Shown piece by piece: positions 44,186-53,841 of a stretch of 64,000 nt of DNA. The stretch is from Thermoanaerobaculia bacterium. Its GTDB lineage: Bacteria; Acidobacteriota; Thermoanaerobaculia; Multivoradales; J023. The position numbers and the translations under genes are program-made. The stretch covers positions 91,850 through 155,849 of the forward strand of contig JAUIJL010000006.1 of the NCBI GenBank assembly GCA_030431255.1, in the 5' to 3' direction. The notes beneath the pieces were generated by a model. That model was not told the origin of the DNA. It saw nothing but the letters and a program-made list of their open reading frames with translations, and searched no databases. Every line of letters starts with the position of its first letter. The first letter of the stretch is position 1.

Positions 44186-44758
44186 TCACTTGACCGGCTT
44201 GGCCTTGATCTTCATCTTTCCGTCCTCGACCGCAATCCGGAATTGGATGTCTTCACAACCGGTCTTGGAACGAACGACCGCCGCTTGGCGGTCGATATAT
44301 GAGCGGAATTTCTCTAAATCCATACCGGGGTTGCGTGAGCCGCCGCTCAAGTAGAGGCCTTTGTAGAGCACCTCAACGGCGTTCGAATCGCCGTTTCGGC
44401 CGAGGGTGACCCCCTGCATGGGATCCGGCGCAGCTTTCTGCTGAGCCGACGTTCGGGAGCCCCCTTGCTCTCGCTCTCGCAACTTACGATTGTAGAGATC
44501 GATTTGACTGTTGAAACGGGCCTCGAGGGAATTCAAGCGGAAGTTGTCGGCCACGCCTTTGATACCGCCCACCCGCAGGCGGCGAAACCCAGTCGCGATC
44601 TGGGTTTTGAGCTCATCCGGTGGTACTTTCAAATCGCCGGCAAAATACCGCAGGCTGTCGATGCGGAATTGCTCGATCCCTTGAGTCAGGCGATGCACCT
44701 CCTGCTCGAAGCTCGCGCTCTTTTTCTGCTCGGTTTCTGACCCGGAAGCATTTCTCAC
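44186..44758 (-). CDS. MXAN_5187 C-terminal-domain-like protein
   Basis: A 190-residue protein without signal peptide or TM segment. The N-terminal half is helical (SASFEQEVHRLTQGIEQFRI), a linker with Gln/Ala/Ser follows, and the C-terminal ~70 residues (LYLSGGSRNPGMDLEKFRSY, IQFRIAVEDGKMKIKAKPVK) resemble the MXAN_5187 C-terminal domain known from myxobacteria and relatives, whose function is not established. The start is GTG with AAGG upstream. The gene is divergent from selA with only 39 bases between them and is followed by the TPR gene. Confidence 0.65.
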   Translation of the reverse strand: MRNASGSETEQKKSASFEQEVHRLTQGIEQFRIDSLRYFAGDLKVPPDELKTQIATGFRRLRVGGIKGVADNFRLNSLEARFNSQIDLYNRKLREREQGGSRTSAQQKAAPDPMQGVTLGRNGDSNAVEVLYKGLYLSGGSRNPGMDLEKFRSYIDRQAAVVRSKTGCEDIQFRIAVEDGKMKIKAKPVK

Positions 44759-44797
44759 CGATACGCCTTCCGCTCTTCTCGATAGAATTCATGTCCC

Positions 44798-46267
44798 ATG
44801 ACCCGAATATCGCTCGTACGAAAACTTCCGGCCATCGGTCGGCTGCTGGACGACCCGGTTTTAGGGGGCGTCTTGGAATTATACGGAAGGGACGCCGTGC
44901 GGGTCCAAGCTCAACGTGAGATCGATGGGCTCAGACACCGGATTCTCGCTCACGAGCATGCTTCCGAGCCCTCTTCGGACACAGATTCGCTGTCGATCAT
45001 CGGGCTTGAGCGGCTGATCGAGGACCTTCCGCGGCGCATTGCCGAGCAAGTGTCTCTCTCATTTAGGGGCATGCGCAGGGTGCTCAACGCCACCGGCATT
45101 GTGGTGCATACAAACCTCGGCCGCTCACCGCTGCCCGCCGAGGTGGTGGAAGAAGTGGTTCCGCTGCTCACGGCCTATTGCGACCTGGAGGTCGACCTGG
45201 ACAGTGGCGTGCGCGGTGAGCGTAATCGAGCCGTGGCGCCGCTGCTCCGCAACCTCTGTGGCGCCGAGGCGGCGATCGTGACCAACAACAACGCGGCCGC
45301 CATGGTGCTGATTCTGGCGACGTTGGCCAAGGACCGCGAGGTCGTCGTCTCCAGGGGCGAGCTGGTGGAAATCGGCGGATCTTTTCGAATTCCCGACATT
45401 CTGGCGGCCGCCGGGGCTCGTCTACGGGAAGTCGGCACCACCAACCGGACCCGCCTCGCCGACTACGAAAACGCCATTGGCGATGACACCGCCCTGCTGC
45501 TCAAGGTGCATCCCAGCAACTATCGAATCCGCGGTTTCACCGAGGAGACACAGCCGGACCAGCTCGTCGAGCTCGGGCGTCGCTTCGGTTTACCGGTGGT
45601 GGTCGACGAAGGTAGCGGCTTGGCCACCCGCACCGAGCACAGCCGGCTCAAGGGCCACTCCAGTCTGCGGGAGCTCTTGGAGATGGGATGCGATTTGGTG
45701 TGCGGCAGTGGCGACAAGCTGCTCGGAGGGCCGCAATCCGGCCTGCTGCTGGGTAGGGCCGATCTAGTAGAAAGCTGTCGTCGATATCCGCTCTACCGGG
45801 CCATGCGTCCCGATCGATTCACCTTTGCGGCCCTAGAGGCGATTCTGCGCCGACGGCTGGCGGGTCGCCCCATGCCCCTCGACTCCCTCTGGCAACCCTT
45901 CGAGCCCCTACGCCGACGCCTCGAAGCCCTTGCGGACGCGCTGGTTGAAGCGATGGTCAAAGAAGGCGTCAAGGACCTCGGCGTCGAAGAGGTGGAGGCG
46001 CAGGGATTCGTCGGCGGAGGCTCCTTCCCCGACGAAGCTGTGCCGGGACCCGCCTTGGCCATCCACCCCGCGGACGACGAGCTCGCTCGCCGTCTGCGAT
46101 TGGGCGAGCCGGGACAGGTTTCCGTGGTGGGTTATTTGAGGGATCAGAAGCTGATGCTCGACCTGCGCACCGTGCATCCGGACGATGATGTCTTGCTGCG
46201 AGACGCCGTCATCGCGGCGGTGGCGTCTCCGGCATCTCCGAGCCCAAGAGAGCGCGAGCAACCATGA
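44798..46267 (+). CDS. selA: L-seryl-tRNA(Sec) selenium transferase
   Basis: A 489-residue PLP enzyme that converts seryl-tRNA-Sec to selenocysteyl-tRNA-Sec. RKLPAIGRLLDDP at the N-terminus, LNATGIVVHTNLGRSPLP, SGVRGERNRAVAPLL, TNNNAAAMVLIL, the PLP-lysine segment CGSGDKLLGGPQSGLLLG and YRAMRPDRFTFAALEAIL are characteristic. It implies that this organism makes selenoproteins; selB, selD, selC and any selenoprotein gene lie outside the window. Its stop overlaps the start of the response-regulator gene (ATGA). Confidence 0.96.
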   Translation: MTRISLVRKLPAIGRLLDDPVLGGVLELYGRDAVRVQAQREIDGLRHRILAHEHASEPSSDTDSLSIIGLERLIEDLPRRIAEQVSLSFRGMRRVLNATGIVVHTNLGRSPLPAEVVEEVVPLLTAYCDLEVDLDSGVRGERNRAVAPLLRNLCGAEAAIVTNNNAAAMVLILATLAKDREVVVSRGELVEIGGSFRIPDILAAAGARLREVGTTNRTRLADYENAIGDDTALLLKVHPSNYRIRGFTEETQPDQLVELGRRFGLPVVVDEGSGLATRTEHSRLKGHSSLRELLEMGCDLVCGSGDKLLGGPQSGLLLGRADLVESCRRYPLYRAMRPDRFTFAALEAILRRRLAGRPMPLDSLWQPFEPLRRRLEALADALVEAMVKEGVKDLGVEEVEAQGFVGGGSFPDEAVPGPALAIHPADDELARRLRLGEPGQVSVVGYLRDQKLMLDLRTVHPDDDVLLRDAVIAAVASPASPSPREREQP

Positions 46268-47595
46268 GCAAAAGAGGCCACTTGCTGATGGTGGAAGACA
46301 AGGAGTCCTTGCGAAAGATGACCACCCTCGCCCTCGAAGGAGAGGGTTATCGGGTCACGGGTGTCGGGACCGTTGCCGACGGCATCCGAGCCGCCCAAGC
46401 CGGCTCGGAAGGTGGCAGGGAACGCGCGTTCGATTTGGTGCTCAGCGATCTTAGACTGCCGGACGGCACCGGCATCGAGGTTCTGGACGCGGTCAAGCGG
46501 CATCATCCGGAAGTGCCGGTGATCATGATGACGGCCTTTGGCACAGTCGGGACCGCGGTGGAAGCCATGAAGCTGGGCGCCGCCGACTTTCTCGAAAAAC
46601 CCGTCGAGCTCGACGAGCTGTTCTCCTTGATCGATCAATGGCTGAGCTCCAAGGCTCAACCCGTTCTATTCCAACCGCCCGGAGATTCCCCGGCCATCGT
46701 GGGCAGCCATCCTCGCCTGCGGGCGGCCCTTCGGCTGGTGCAAAAGGTGGCCCCCCTCGACTCCACCGTGCTCCTGGCCGGAGAAAGCGGCACCGGCAAG
46801 GAGCTCTTTGCCCGAGCCGTGCATGGGCTTTCCAAGCGCGCGGACGGTTCTTTTGTAGCGGTGAATTGCGCAGCCATTCCGGAATCATTGATGGAAAATG
46901 AGCTCTTCGGACACGAAAAAGGCGCATTCACCGGCGCCTCACAGCGGCAGCAAGGGCGATTTGAGCTCGCGGCCGGCGGAACGCTTTTCCTGGACGAAAT
47001 CGGCGAGCTGAAACCCGAGGTCCAAGGCAAAGTGCTGAGAGTGCTGGAAGAGAAGGTCTTCGAGCGGGTCGGAGGCGGTCGCCCTATCGCTTCCGACGCC
47101 AGGGTGGTGGCCGCCACCAACCGCAATCTCAAGGAAATGGTCGCCGCGGGCCGGTTTCGACAAGATCTTTTTTATCGTTTGGAAGTCTTCCCCATCGAGC
47201 TTCCAGCTCTCAGGGATCGCCAAAGCGACATTCCTGACCTGGTCCGCCATTTAGCCTCGCGGATCTCCGACCGGCTCGGCATGGCCAATACCGCTTCGGT
47301 GCCGGAGAGCTTGATCCGACGGGTGGCGGCCCTTGAATGGCCCGGCAACGTGCGCCAATTGGCCAACTTCGTGGAGAGGGCTCTCATCCTCAGCGACGGC
47401 ACCTGGAAAAATAGCGATGTCGACATCCTCTTGCAGGACGAAGAAGAGAATCTTGAAGACCGCATTCGCCAAGCTCTGCTCGACACGGACGGCGACAAGA
47501 AACAGGCAGCCGCCCTGCTGGAGATGAGCTACCGCACCCTGCAGCGGCGCATCAAAGAGCTCGACCTCGAAGGCTTTCCGAAATACCGCTCCTGA
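46264..47595 (+). CDS. NtrC-family sigma-54-dependent response regulator
   Basis: A 443-residue activator in the order receiver-AAA+-HTH. The receiver (1-125) has the acid pair E11-D12, phospho-Asp62 (SDLRLPDG) and K112. The AAA+ domain (~145-375) has Walker A GESGTGKE (173-180), the sigma-54 contact loop GAFTGA (220-225) and Walker B LFLDE (241-245). The C-terminus (~410-435) carries a Fis-type HTH (KKQAAALLEMSYRTLQRRIK). It activates sigma-54 promoters when phosphorylated. It is translationally coupled to selA, yet lies next to the type IV pilus cluster that contains three sigma-54-type promoters and an orphan histidine kinase. A PilR-like role is inferred from that context, not from sequence. 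Confidence 0.95.
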   Translation: MSKRGHLLMVEDKESLRKMTTLALEGEGYRVTGVGTVADGIRAAQAGSEGGRERAFDLVLSDLRLPDGTGIEVLDAVKRHHPEVPVIMMTAFGTVGTAVEAMKLGAADFLEKPVELDELFSLIDQWLSSKAQPVLFQPPGDSPAIVGSHPRLRAALRLVQKVAPLDSTVLLAGESGTGKELFARAVHGLSKRADGSFVAVNCAAIPESLMENELFGHEKGAFTGASQRQQGRFELAAGGTLFLDEIGELKPEVQGKVLRVLEEKVFERVGGGRPIASDARVVAATNRNLKEMVAAGRFRQDLFYRLEVFPIELPALRDRQSDIPDLVRHLASRISDRLGMANTASVPESLIRRVAALEWPGNVRQLANFVERALILSDGTWKNSDVDILLQDEEENLEDRIRQALLDTDGDKKQAAALLEMSYRTLQRRIKELDLEGFPKYRS

Positions 47596-47631
47596 GCGCG
47601 CACAAAAACACCCGCTCGAAAGCAACACCTA

Positions 47632-47672
47632 CGAAAAAGGACCGACACGAGGCTCGTGTCGGTCCTTTTTCG
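47632..47672. terminator. Strong bidirectional terminator
   Basis: An almost perfect hairpin of about 18 bp: CGAAAAAGGACCGACACGA, a three-base loop, then the complement ending TCCTTTTTCG. T-tracts appear on both strands. It lies between the response-regulator gene and the convergent pilY1-like gene and can end both transcripts. Confidence 0.95.
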
Positions 47673-47738
47673 TGCTCCTCGGGGAGCCCTGCCCCGGGTA
47701 ACACCCAGGGCAGGTTTCTCTACTTTGAGCGGCGCTTG

Positions 47739-50700
47739 CTAGTTGCGCCAATCTCCGGGGCATACCACCCTGGGGATGCCGGCGAAGACGTTCACGCCGG
47801 TGGAGTTGCGCAAGGCGCTGACCTCCCATTCAAAGTTGTCGTTGAATTGGCAGCTGCGCGGCATTTGCTCGAGGATCGCCTGGCGAAGGGCGTCTCGCAG
47901 CTCAGCGCTCAGCTGAACTCCTGGTGTCGGATTGTCGCTGTCGGGCGGATTCTTCGTCGTGGTCGACTGAATATGAACCGCGGTCGTGAACTCGTTGACC
48001 TGAGTACACCTTCCGCCACAACCCGGCTGGTTGCCGAATCCTTCACCGTTCATCAACGACACGACGAACGCGTAGGTGGTGCCGGTACGGGCGCAGAGGG
48101 CGTCAGTGCCGCCTCCACCACCGCCGCCGCCTCCACCACCGCCGCCACCGCCGCCGCCTCCACCGCCGCCGCCACCGGCGCCGACGTTGAAGGTCAGGGG
48201 CTCGAACATCGAGAAGATCAAGATGCCCGAGATCAAGAAAGGCTCGTTGGTCGCGCGGAAGTCATCCGGGAAGACCATCACCCAACCCGGTCGATTCACC
48301 GTGGAGGCGGTGTTCAACAGCAGGTTGCTGTCGGTCTCATCCGCGATATCCGAGTCCAAGCCGGTCTGCCAATCCAGATTGACGAGGTCCGCTTGAACGA
48401 TCGGCAGATCGGCGGAGTTGATGCTGAAATCCTCATCCACGATGACGAAGAACCTCGACTTGGTGCCGTCTTCCAGCCACAAGTCCTCGCGATCGCCACA
48501 GCCGAAGGTCAAGCCGACCTGCTGTCGCTCGGGGATCCGGAAGATCGACGGCGGGTAGTAGATCGGACAATCCGCAAACGCGATGGGGAAGGGATCCCAA
48601 GCCGAATCGGTAATCCGCTGAACGGTCACTTCCTCAGGATCGCCGGCGGCGGTATCCGGGGTCCAACCCTTCACTCGAATGTGATTGATCGTCAGGTCTT
48701 CAACCGACGGGACGTCACCACCCGCGGTGAGCGCCGTCAAGTCGATCTTGTACATCAGACCCTCGGTAGTGCCGAAGTAGACCCGATCCGCGAGGCCGTC
48801 ACCGTCCTCGTCATACACCGCAGGCTCCGTCGGCACCATGCCTTGGACTTGACGTTTATAGATCGCCTCACCGGTTTCCACGTCCACCATGTAGATCCAA
48901 TATCCCTTGGTGGGCGAGGGTTTGTTGATGGCATCCATGCCACCGCCGAAGATCGCCACCCAGCGCACGCTCAGATCGTCCGCGGAGCCGTCATCGATGT
49001 CGGTGTAGTCACAATCCGCTCCCTCACACACCGCGATCGGTGCGATGACCGGCACGGACCAGGTCTCGCCGAGATCACGGATGTCGTTGGCGGAGAAGGT
49101 ATTGAGGTACCCGCCGTCATGCAGCCCGTCGAGGTCCAGATCCTTCAAGGTGACCTCTTCATCCAGCGGATAGCGGGCGGCGAGATACGGAACCTCCACC
49201 GTGTCCTGGAAGGTCCAGAGCTCCAACGGGAACGGCGCGTCCTCTCCACTCAGGGTCCGACAACCTTCGACCGCTTCTTGGGCCCCAGTGGTCTCGTTGA
49301 ACGCCATGCAATCCGGCAGGAAGCTTCCCGGAGTCTTCGGCCGGTAAGCGGCGAATTCGCTGTCGCGATCATCCGACGCCTCGAGCTGGTCCGGCAAGGT
49401 GACATCCAAGGCGTAGTAGCCACTGTCGAAACCTCTGACGTGATTGGTTTGATCAAAGACGTCTCCGCCTTCGCGTAGGCCGCCGATGAGAACCGATCGC
49501 CACTCTCGCTGGGTTTCGTCGAGAGCGCCGGTATTGTCGGGCACCGGATCGATGAACACATCACCCAATCGCGGCGAGCCGTCCATGGAGTAAATGTGCC
49601 GGATTCCGTTGGCCTGATCTCTCACGATCGGCATGGCCATGCGCGGCATGTAGGAGAAGAGCTCGTAACCCGTGCCGTCGGTGAACAGCTCGAGCTTTCC
49701 GAAGTCTTCGTCATCGATCGAGGTGAAGATACCGGCATCGAAGAAGTGCAGTTGGCCGTCGTTGGTCGCAGCGGTCAGCATGCGCCGCTTCCAAGCCGAG
49801 CGCCGGACGAACTCTTTATAACCGCGCACGTTCATCTCAGCCGCTGAGTTGAACTCGCTGGGATCCACGCAATTGTTGGGTTGGCCTCTCTCCAGGGGCG
49901 TACCGCAGAGGTTTTCGCGGAAGAATCTGAAGTTCGCCGGTGACGCCAAGACCTGGGGCTGGGCGTGGAAGATATCGCCCATCACATAGCGACAAGGAAC
50001 ATTGTCCGTGCCACCGGTACAGGCACCCTCCACCACCACCGTGACCGGATCTCCGTCATCGTCGAGGACCACAACACTCTGCTGAATGTCGACCTCCTTG
50101 ATCTTCAAGGTATTGCCGACCGTGGTCTGCAGCTTGCTGTCCAAGGCGTCTTCGGTCAAACCGCCCGACAAATAACTCACCCAATCGTCTTCCGGCACCA
50201 ACATCTCCGCCATATCCAGTCGATCCGATGCCGCGTCGGCGTAGTCGCCGACCTTGGGCGGCGTGAATAGACGCAACGGTCCGGGACGCTGGTTGAGCGG
50301 ATTGTCTTGGCCGTAGAATACGCGTCGTTCGGTGGTGGTGCCATCGCCGATTCGGTAATCGGGTGTGGCGCCCACGACATCGCCTTCTTCGGGAGCTTGC
50401 TTCAAAATTTGCTCGCCGAGATCCCAGAGGTGGCAACCCGACTGTTTGTCCGCGGAGCACTTCAGATCCACGTCCGGCTGCAAAGCATCGTTCAGGGGCA
50501 GAGGCTGACGGAAGATGTCGATGCGCCCCGGCCAGAACGACTCCGCCGGAATCGGCGTGAAGCTAGCGAACACGATTTGGTCCGACGCCGTACGCTGAAC
50601 CGTCGGAATCGACGCGGATGCAAAGGCTCGAGACTCGGTCTTCACTTGCAACACAATGGCGCGGAGCGCTTCCACCAGCTCCTCTTTGTTGCGCGGCAAC

Positions 50701-53084
50701 AGAGGCTCACCGGTACCACCGTTCTCGGCCATACAGCCCAGGGCATCACCGGCGTCCGGCAGACCGAAGCCCACGACGAAGGTCTTCACCTGGTAGCTGT
50801 CCAAAAGGGTTTGAGTCACCTCGCAGGCCCGGTCCGCCGGGCTGACGCAGGTTTCGTCGCCATCGGTGAGGAACAGCACGTATTTTTCACGACAAGCCCA
50901 GTCGAGATCGTAAACCTCGGCATAATCTTGCCAGCCGCAAGGAACGTTGTTGCTCGCCGCGTCGGCGCCTTCAAACACACAATCGTCATCGCCGTCATCG
51001 TCTTCGTCGTCTTTGCCGGCGAACCACAGACGGAAATCTTCGAGTGACGCGTAGAGCGGCGTGCTGCCATAGGCCATCAACGGCCGCTCGTCCTCATCTC
51101 GGAGCTTGAGCCGGCGACGGTCTTCGTTGGCGAATTCATCGTAGGTGTCCATGAAATAGCTACCGGTGCGGAAGTCCGGAGTATCTCCGGTGAATGTATA
51201 TTCCCCGGTCACAGCATTCCGTTGCACCGCGTTCGGCGCCAAATGGCGCAGAAGCCGCATATCGTTGGTGTCGTCCCAGTCCAGAGGAATGACGTCTCCG
51301 CGGTCGAAGAACGCCACCCTCGGCTCCGGCGATCCGGGAACGCTGCTGAACGACGTTCCGTCTACGTTCTTAGAACCCCGGGAATCCCGTTCCCACTCCC
51401 ATTTGATCGGATAGGCCCACCAGGCGTCATCGCCGGCGTGGGAGGTATAGAGCGGGTACGAGGGGTTGGTCGTGATGTTGTTGTCCCAATCCCAGTTCTC
51501 CTCCATGCCGTCGCAATAATTGTCGGCATAAGGCCCGGACTGATAGTTGAAATAACCGTTTCGCTGCATGGGATGGCGTTGGGTCGCTCCCGACCATTCC
51601 ACGTAGTCGCTCACCAGCTCGTATTCCACGGTGATCTGTCTCGAGGTGCTGGACACCTCGCTGTCGTAATAGCAGCGGTCTGTGGTGCACGCCCGGGCGA
51701 TGATTCTCACCGTGATGTATTGATCGCCGAGCGTCACGGAATCGTCCTCGTATTCGAGTCGATACCTCGTTCCGTCGGTATCCCGGATGAAGATGAACGT
51801 GTCGTAGGTGCCAGGGCGGCCCAACTTCGGGATACGCCGGGCTCGCTCCACCTCCCAGATGTCCAGCAGGTCCGCCGGCTCCTCGCCCACACAGCCGATC
51901 CATTGATCGTCGTCAAAATTGCTGGAGCCTTCGGGGGAAGCGGTGGTCGCCACACAGTCGAAGAGATTGTCATCGCCTCGGCCGTTGGAGTCCCAGTTGT
52001 CGTAGTCCGGCCCAGTTCCGAAGACCTCGGCAGAGTCGGTGGTCGGCCAATCCAAGCCGTTGAAATCGAAGAATTCTTGGGCGTCGCCGCCGGACGTGGT
52101 GGCGTTGACCCGGTAGAGATAATGCTTGAACCGAACCCGCGCGTTGTCTTGCTCGTAGGTGCCGAATCCCCAATTCACGTCGGGCACATCGTCAATGACG
52201 TCGTAGAGGGCCGACTTTGCCTGGAAGAATTTCGAGAAGGGATCGTCGGCACCCATTGGCGCATGGCAATCGCCCTGCGGGCACAAATCCTGCTGGCAAC
52301 GGTAGCCCATATTCCCGGCTACGCAAGCCTTAGAAGCCGGCTCCGGCAGGCGATACAAACGCAGGGCGTCGGCCGATACACCGCCGCTGAATCTGCGGTC
52401 GACATTGGAAACCGTCACCGAGCCCGGGGTCGCGGCGGAGAAGGGGAACGTTCCCAGAAAGTTGGCTTGGCCATCGGTCTCCGCGTCGGTTTGGTCTACC
52501 TCCAAATATTGGGTGCCGTCCGCGTGCACGATGGTCACCTTCACGTCCTCGGCGCGGCTGTTGCGAGCTTGCCAATAATGGTAAAGGTGGTATTCGCCGT
52601 CCTCCGGCACCTCGATGTTGTAGGTAATCGAGGCAGTGCCTGAGCTCGTGGTGTAGTAGTAATCGTCGCCGTAGGTGTTGGAGGTCGTGAAGGTAAACCA
52701 AGAGCCGGTGGTGGTCACGTTGTCGGGATCATCGTTGTCGATGATGATCTCGATCGGCGTGGTGGCGTCTTTGTCCTGGACGTATTCCAAGCAACCGTAA
52801 TCTGGACAGATCTGAGCGCAATCGGCGGCGTCGAACGTACATTCCTGGGTGCATTTGCCGTCCCAGGGGTCGATATCGTCTGTCGCATCCTCTTCGGTAC
52901 AGGCCGTGGTCCAGTGCATGGAGCCCGAGGTATCCATGATCACGAACACGTATGGGTCGCCGGTGGCATCCCGCAGCAGCTCGCGATCGTCGGCGAGGGC
53001 CGGCCCGACGAAGCAGGCCGCCAGGATGACGAGAGCCGCGGATAGGATGGATATCCGGTCTCGGTGGAGTAGATTCAGCTTCAT
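47739..53084 (-). CDS. pilY1: PilY1-like type IV pilus tip/adhesion protein with Golvesin-like insert and poly-Gly run
   Basis: About 1781 residues. A signal peptide (about 10-31) precedes a vWA-like region with the MIDAS motif DTSGSM (51-56). A Cys-rich stretch and a Golvesin/Xly-type beta domain (~105-235, DNDDPDNVTTTGSW ... HYWQARNS ... DALRLYRLP) interrupt it, after which the vWA fold resumes (FFQAKSALYDVIDDVPDVNW ... FLTDGDETC). The C-terminal ~750 residues form the PilC/PilY1 beta-propeller with a Ca-binding loop DEDGDGLADR (~1420). Near the end are 23 consecutive glycines and a short Cys-rich tail. PilY1 sits at the pilus tip and primes assembly with minor pilins. ATG 53084 has GGGGAG upstream; an ATG 42 bases earlier lacks one. 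Confidence 0.9.
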   Translation of the reverse strand: MKLNLLHRDRISILSAALVILAACFVGPALADDRELLRDATGDPYVFVIMDTSGSMHWTTACTEEDATDDIDPWDGKCTQECTFDAADCAQICPDYGCLEYVQDKDATTPIEIIIDNDDPDNVTTTGSWFTFTTSNTYGDDYYYTTSSGTASITYNIEVPEDGEYHLYHYWQARNSRAEDVKVTIVHADGTQYLEVDQTDAETDGQANFLGTFPFSAATPGSVTVSNVDRRFSGGVSADALRLYRLPEPASKACVAGNMGYRCQQDLCPQGDCHAPMGADDPFSKFFQAKSALYDVIDDVPDVNWGFGTYEQDNARVRFKHYLYRVNATTSGGDAQEFFDFNGLDWPTTDSAEVFGTGPDYDNWDSNGRGDDNLFDCVATTASPEGSSNFDDDQWIGCVGEEPADLLDIWEVERARRIPKLGRPGTYDTFIFIRDTDGTRYRLEYEDDSVTLGDQYITVRIIARACTTDRCYYDSEVSSTSRQITVEYELVSDYVEWSGATQRHPMQRNGYFNYQSGPYADNYCDGMEENWDWDNNITTNPSYPLYTSHAGDDAWWAYPIKWEWERDSRGSKNVDGTSFSSVPGSPEPRVAFFDRGDVIPLDWDDTNDMRLLRHLAPNAVQRNAVTGEYTFTGDTPDFRTGSYFMDTYDEFANEDRRRLKLRDEDERPLMAYGSTPLYASLEDFRLWFAGKDDEDDDGDDDCVFEGADAASNNVPCGWQDYAEVYDLDWACREKYVLFLTDGDETCVSPADRACEVTQTLLDSYQVKTFVVGFGLPDAGDALGCMAENGGTGEPLLPRNKEELVEALRAIVLQVKTESRAFASASIPTVQRTASDQIVFASFTPIPAESFWPGRIDIFRQPLPLNDALQPDVDLKCSADKQSGCHLWDLGEQILKQAPEEGDVVGATPDYRIGDGTTTERRVFYGQDNPLNQRPGPLRLFTPPKVGDYADAASDRLDMAEMLVPEDDWVSYLSGGLTEDALDSKLQTTVGNTLKIKEVDIQQSVVVLDDDGDPVTVVVEGACTGGTDNVPCRYVMGDIFHAQPQVLASPANFRFFRENLCGTPLERGQPNNCVDPSEFNSAAEMNVRGYKEFVRRSAWKRRMLTAATNDGQLHFFDAGIFTSIDDEDFGKLELFTDGTGYELFSYMPRMAMPIVRDQANGIRHIYSMDGSPRLGDVFIDPVPDNTGALDETQREWRSVLIGGLREGGDVFDQTNHVRGFDSGYYALDVTLPDQLEASDDRDSEFAAYRPKTPGSFLPDCMAFNETTGAQEAVEGCRTLSGEDAPFPLELWTFQDTVEVPYLAARYPLDEEVTLKDLDLDGLHDGGYLNTFSANDIRDLGETWSVPVIAPIAVCEGADCDYTDIDDGSADDLSVRWVAIFGGGMDAINKPSPTKGYWIYMVDVETGEAIYKRQVQGMVPTEPAVYDEDGDGLADRVYFGTTEGLMYKIDLTALTAGGDVPSVEDLTINHIRVKGWTPDTAAGDPEEVTVQRITDSAWDPFPIAFADCPIYYPPSIFRIPERQQVGLTFGCGDREDLWLEDGTKSRFFVIVDEDFSINSADLPIVQADLVNLDWQTGLDSDIADETDSNLLLNTASTVNRPGWVMVFPDDFRATNEPFLISGILIFSMFEPLTFNVGAGGGGGGGGGGGGGGGGGGGGGGGTDALCARTGTTYAFVVSLMNGEGFGNQPGCGGRCTQVNEFTTAVHIQSTTTKNPPDSDNPTPGVQLSAELRDALRQAILEQMPRSCQFNDNFEWEVSALRNSTGVNVFAGIPRVVCPGDWRN
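48108..48176 (-). repeat. Coding triplet repeat: 23 consecutive glycine codons in pilY1
   Basis: A run of GGC, GGT and GGA codons encodes 23 glycines between the beta-propeller domain and the C-terminal Cys-containing tail. All units are multiples of three, so length changes would keep the frame and alter only linker length. Confidence 0.97.
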
Positions 53085-53131
53085 GGGTGAGCTCCCCGTC
53101 AGAAAATTCTTACTTTTCATCATCATGACTG

Positions 53132-53841
53132 TCAGCTACCGGCGGTATAGCCGTAATAGAAGGGATTTCCGCGGGTCAGCACATCGTTCGCGGAGCCCAC
53201 CGCATTGCTCTCTTCCTCAGTCAGATCTTTGTCGAAGTCGTTGTTTTGTTGGAACTCCCACTCGCAGATGCGACCCTCGCTGAAGGTGATGTCCTTGCCG
53301 GCCCGGTCCTCAGCGATCAGCGACTCCGAAGAAGGCGGGTCCAAGGGCGCGTAGTAGAGCGCGACCAACAGATGCTTTTGGCCTAGTATCTTTTCTTGGG
53401 TGTCATTGCAATCCGGAACATCTTTGCCCTGCGACCACGCCGTTCGCTGGGAACGAACCGTCGTATAAGAATATGCGAATTGCGGATTGTCACCGGCGTT
53501 TAGGTTGGCTTTGCTATAAGGCAGATCCCCGCGATCAACGTCTAAAGATCCGCTGCTCTTGATCTCAAAGCCGATCTGATTCCTGCCGTCGAGACGACCA
53601 AAATAGGACGGCACGACGAAATCTACCGGAGACGGGTCCGCAGAGACCAAGAGCTGGGCCATGGCCACGTTGATCCCGGCCTCGGCCGCGAAATGGGTCT
53701 CCGTAACCACCCACTCGTTGGCGCCCATGATCATTTCCGTTTCTGTCACCATCGCCAATGACAGGCCAATGAGGGTCAGAACACTGAGGGCGATCAGCGC
53801 CACCAGGAACATGGAGCCTCGCTCTTTTAGGCGTGGAGTTT

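Noticed and set aside
44798..47595. A selenoprotein gene near selA
   Set aside because: No gene in the window needs read-through of an in-frame TGA to complete a known domain.
47736..49478. 580-codon plus-strand open frame opposite pilY1
   Set aside because: Antisense shadow with Arg/Val/His-rich composition and no recognisable domain; the minus strand encodes the PilY1 beta-propeller.
51222..52643. 473-codon plus-strand open frame opposite the pilY1 N-terminal half
   Set aside because: Antisense of the vWA/Golvesin region; no ribosome-binding site or family resemblance.
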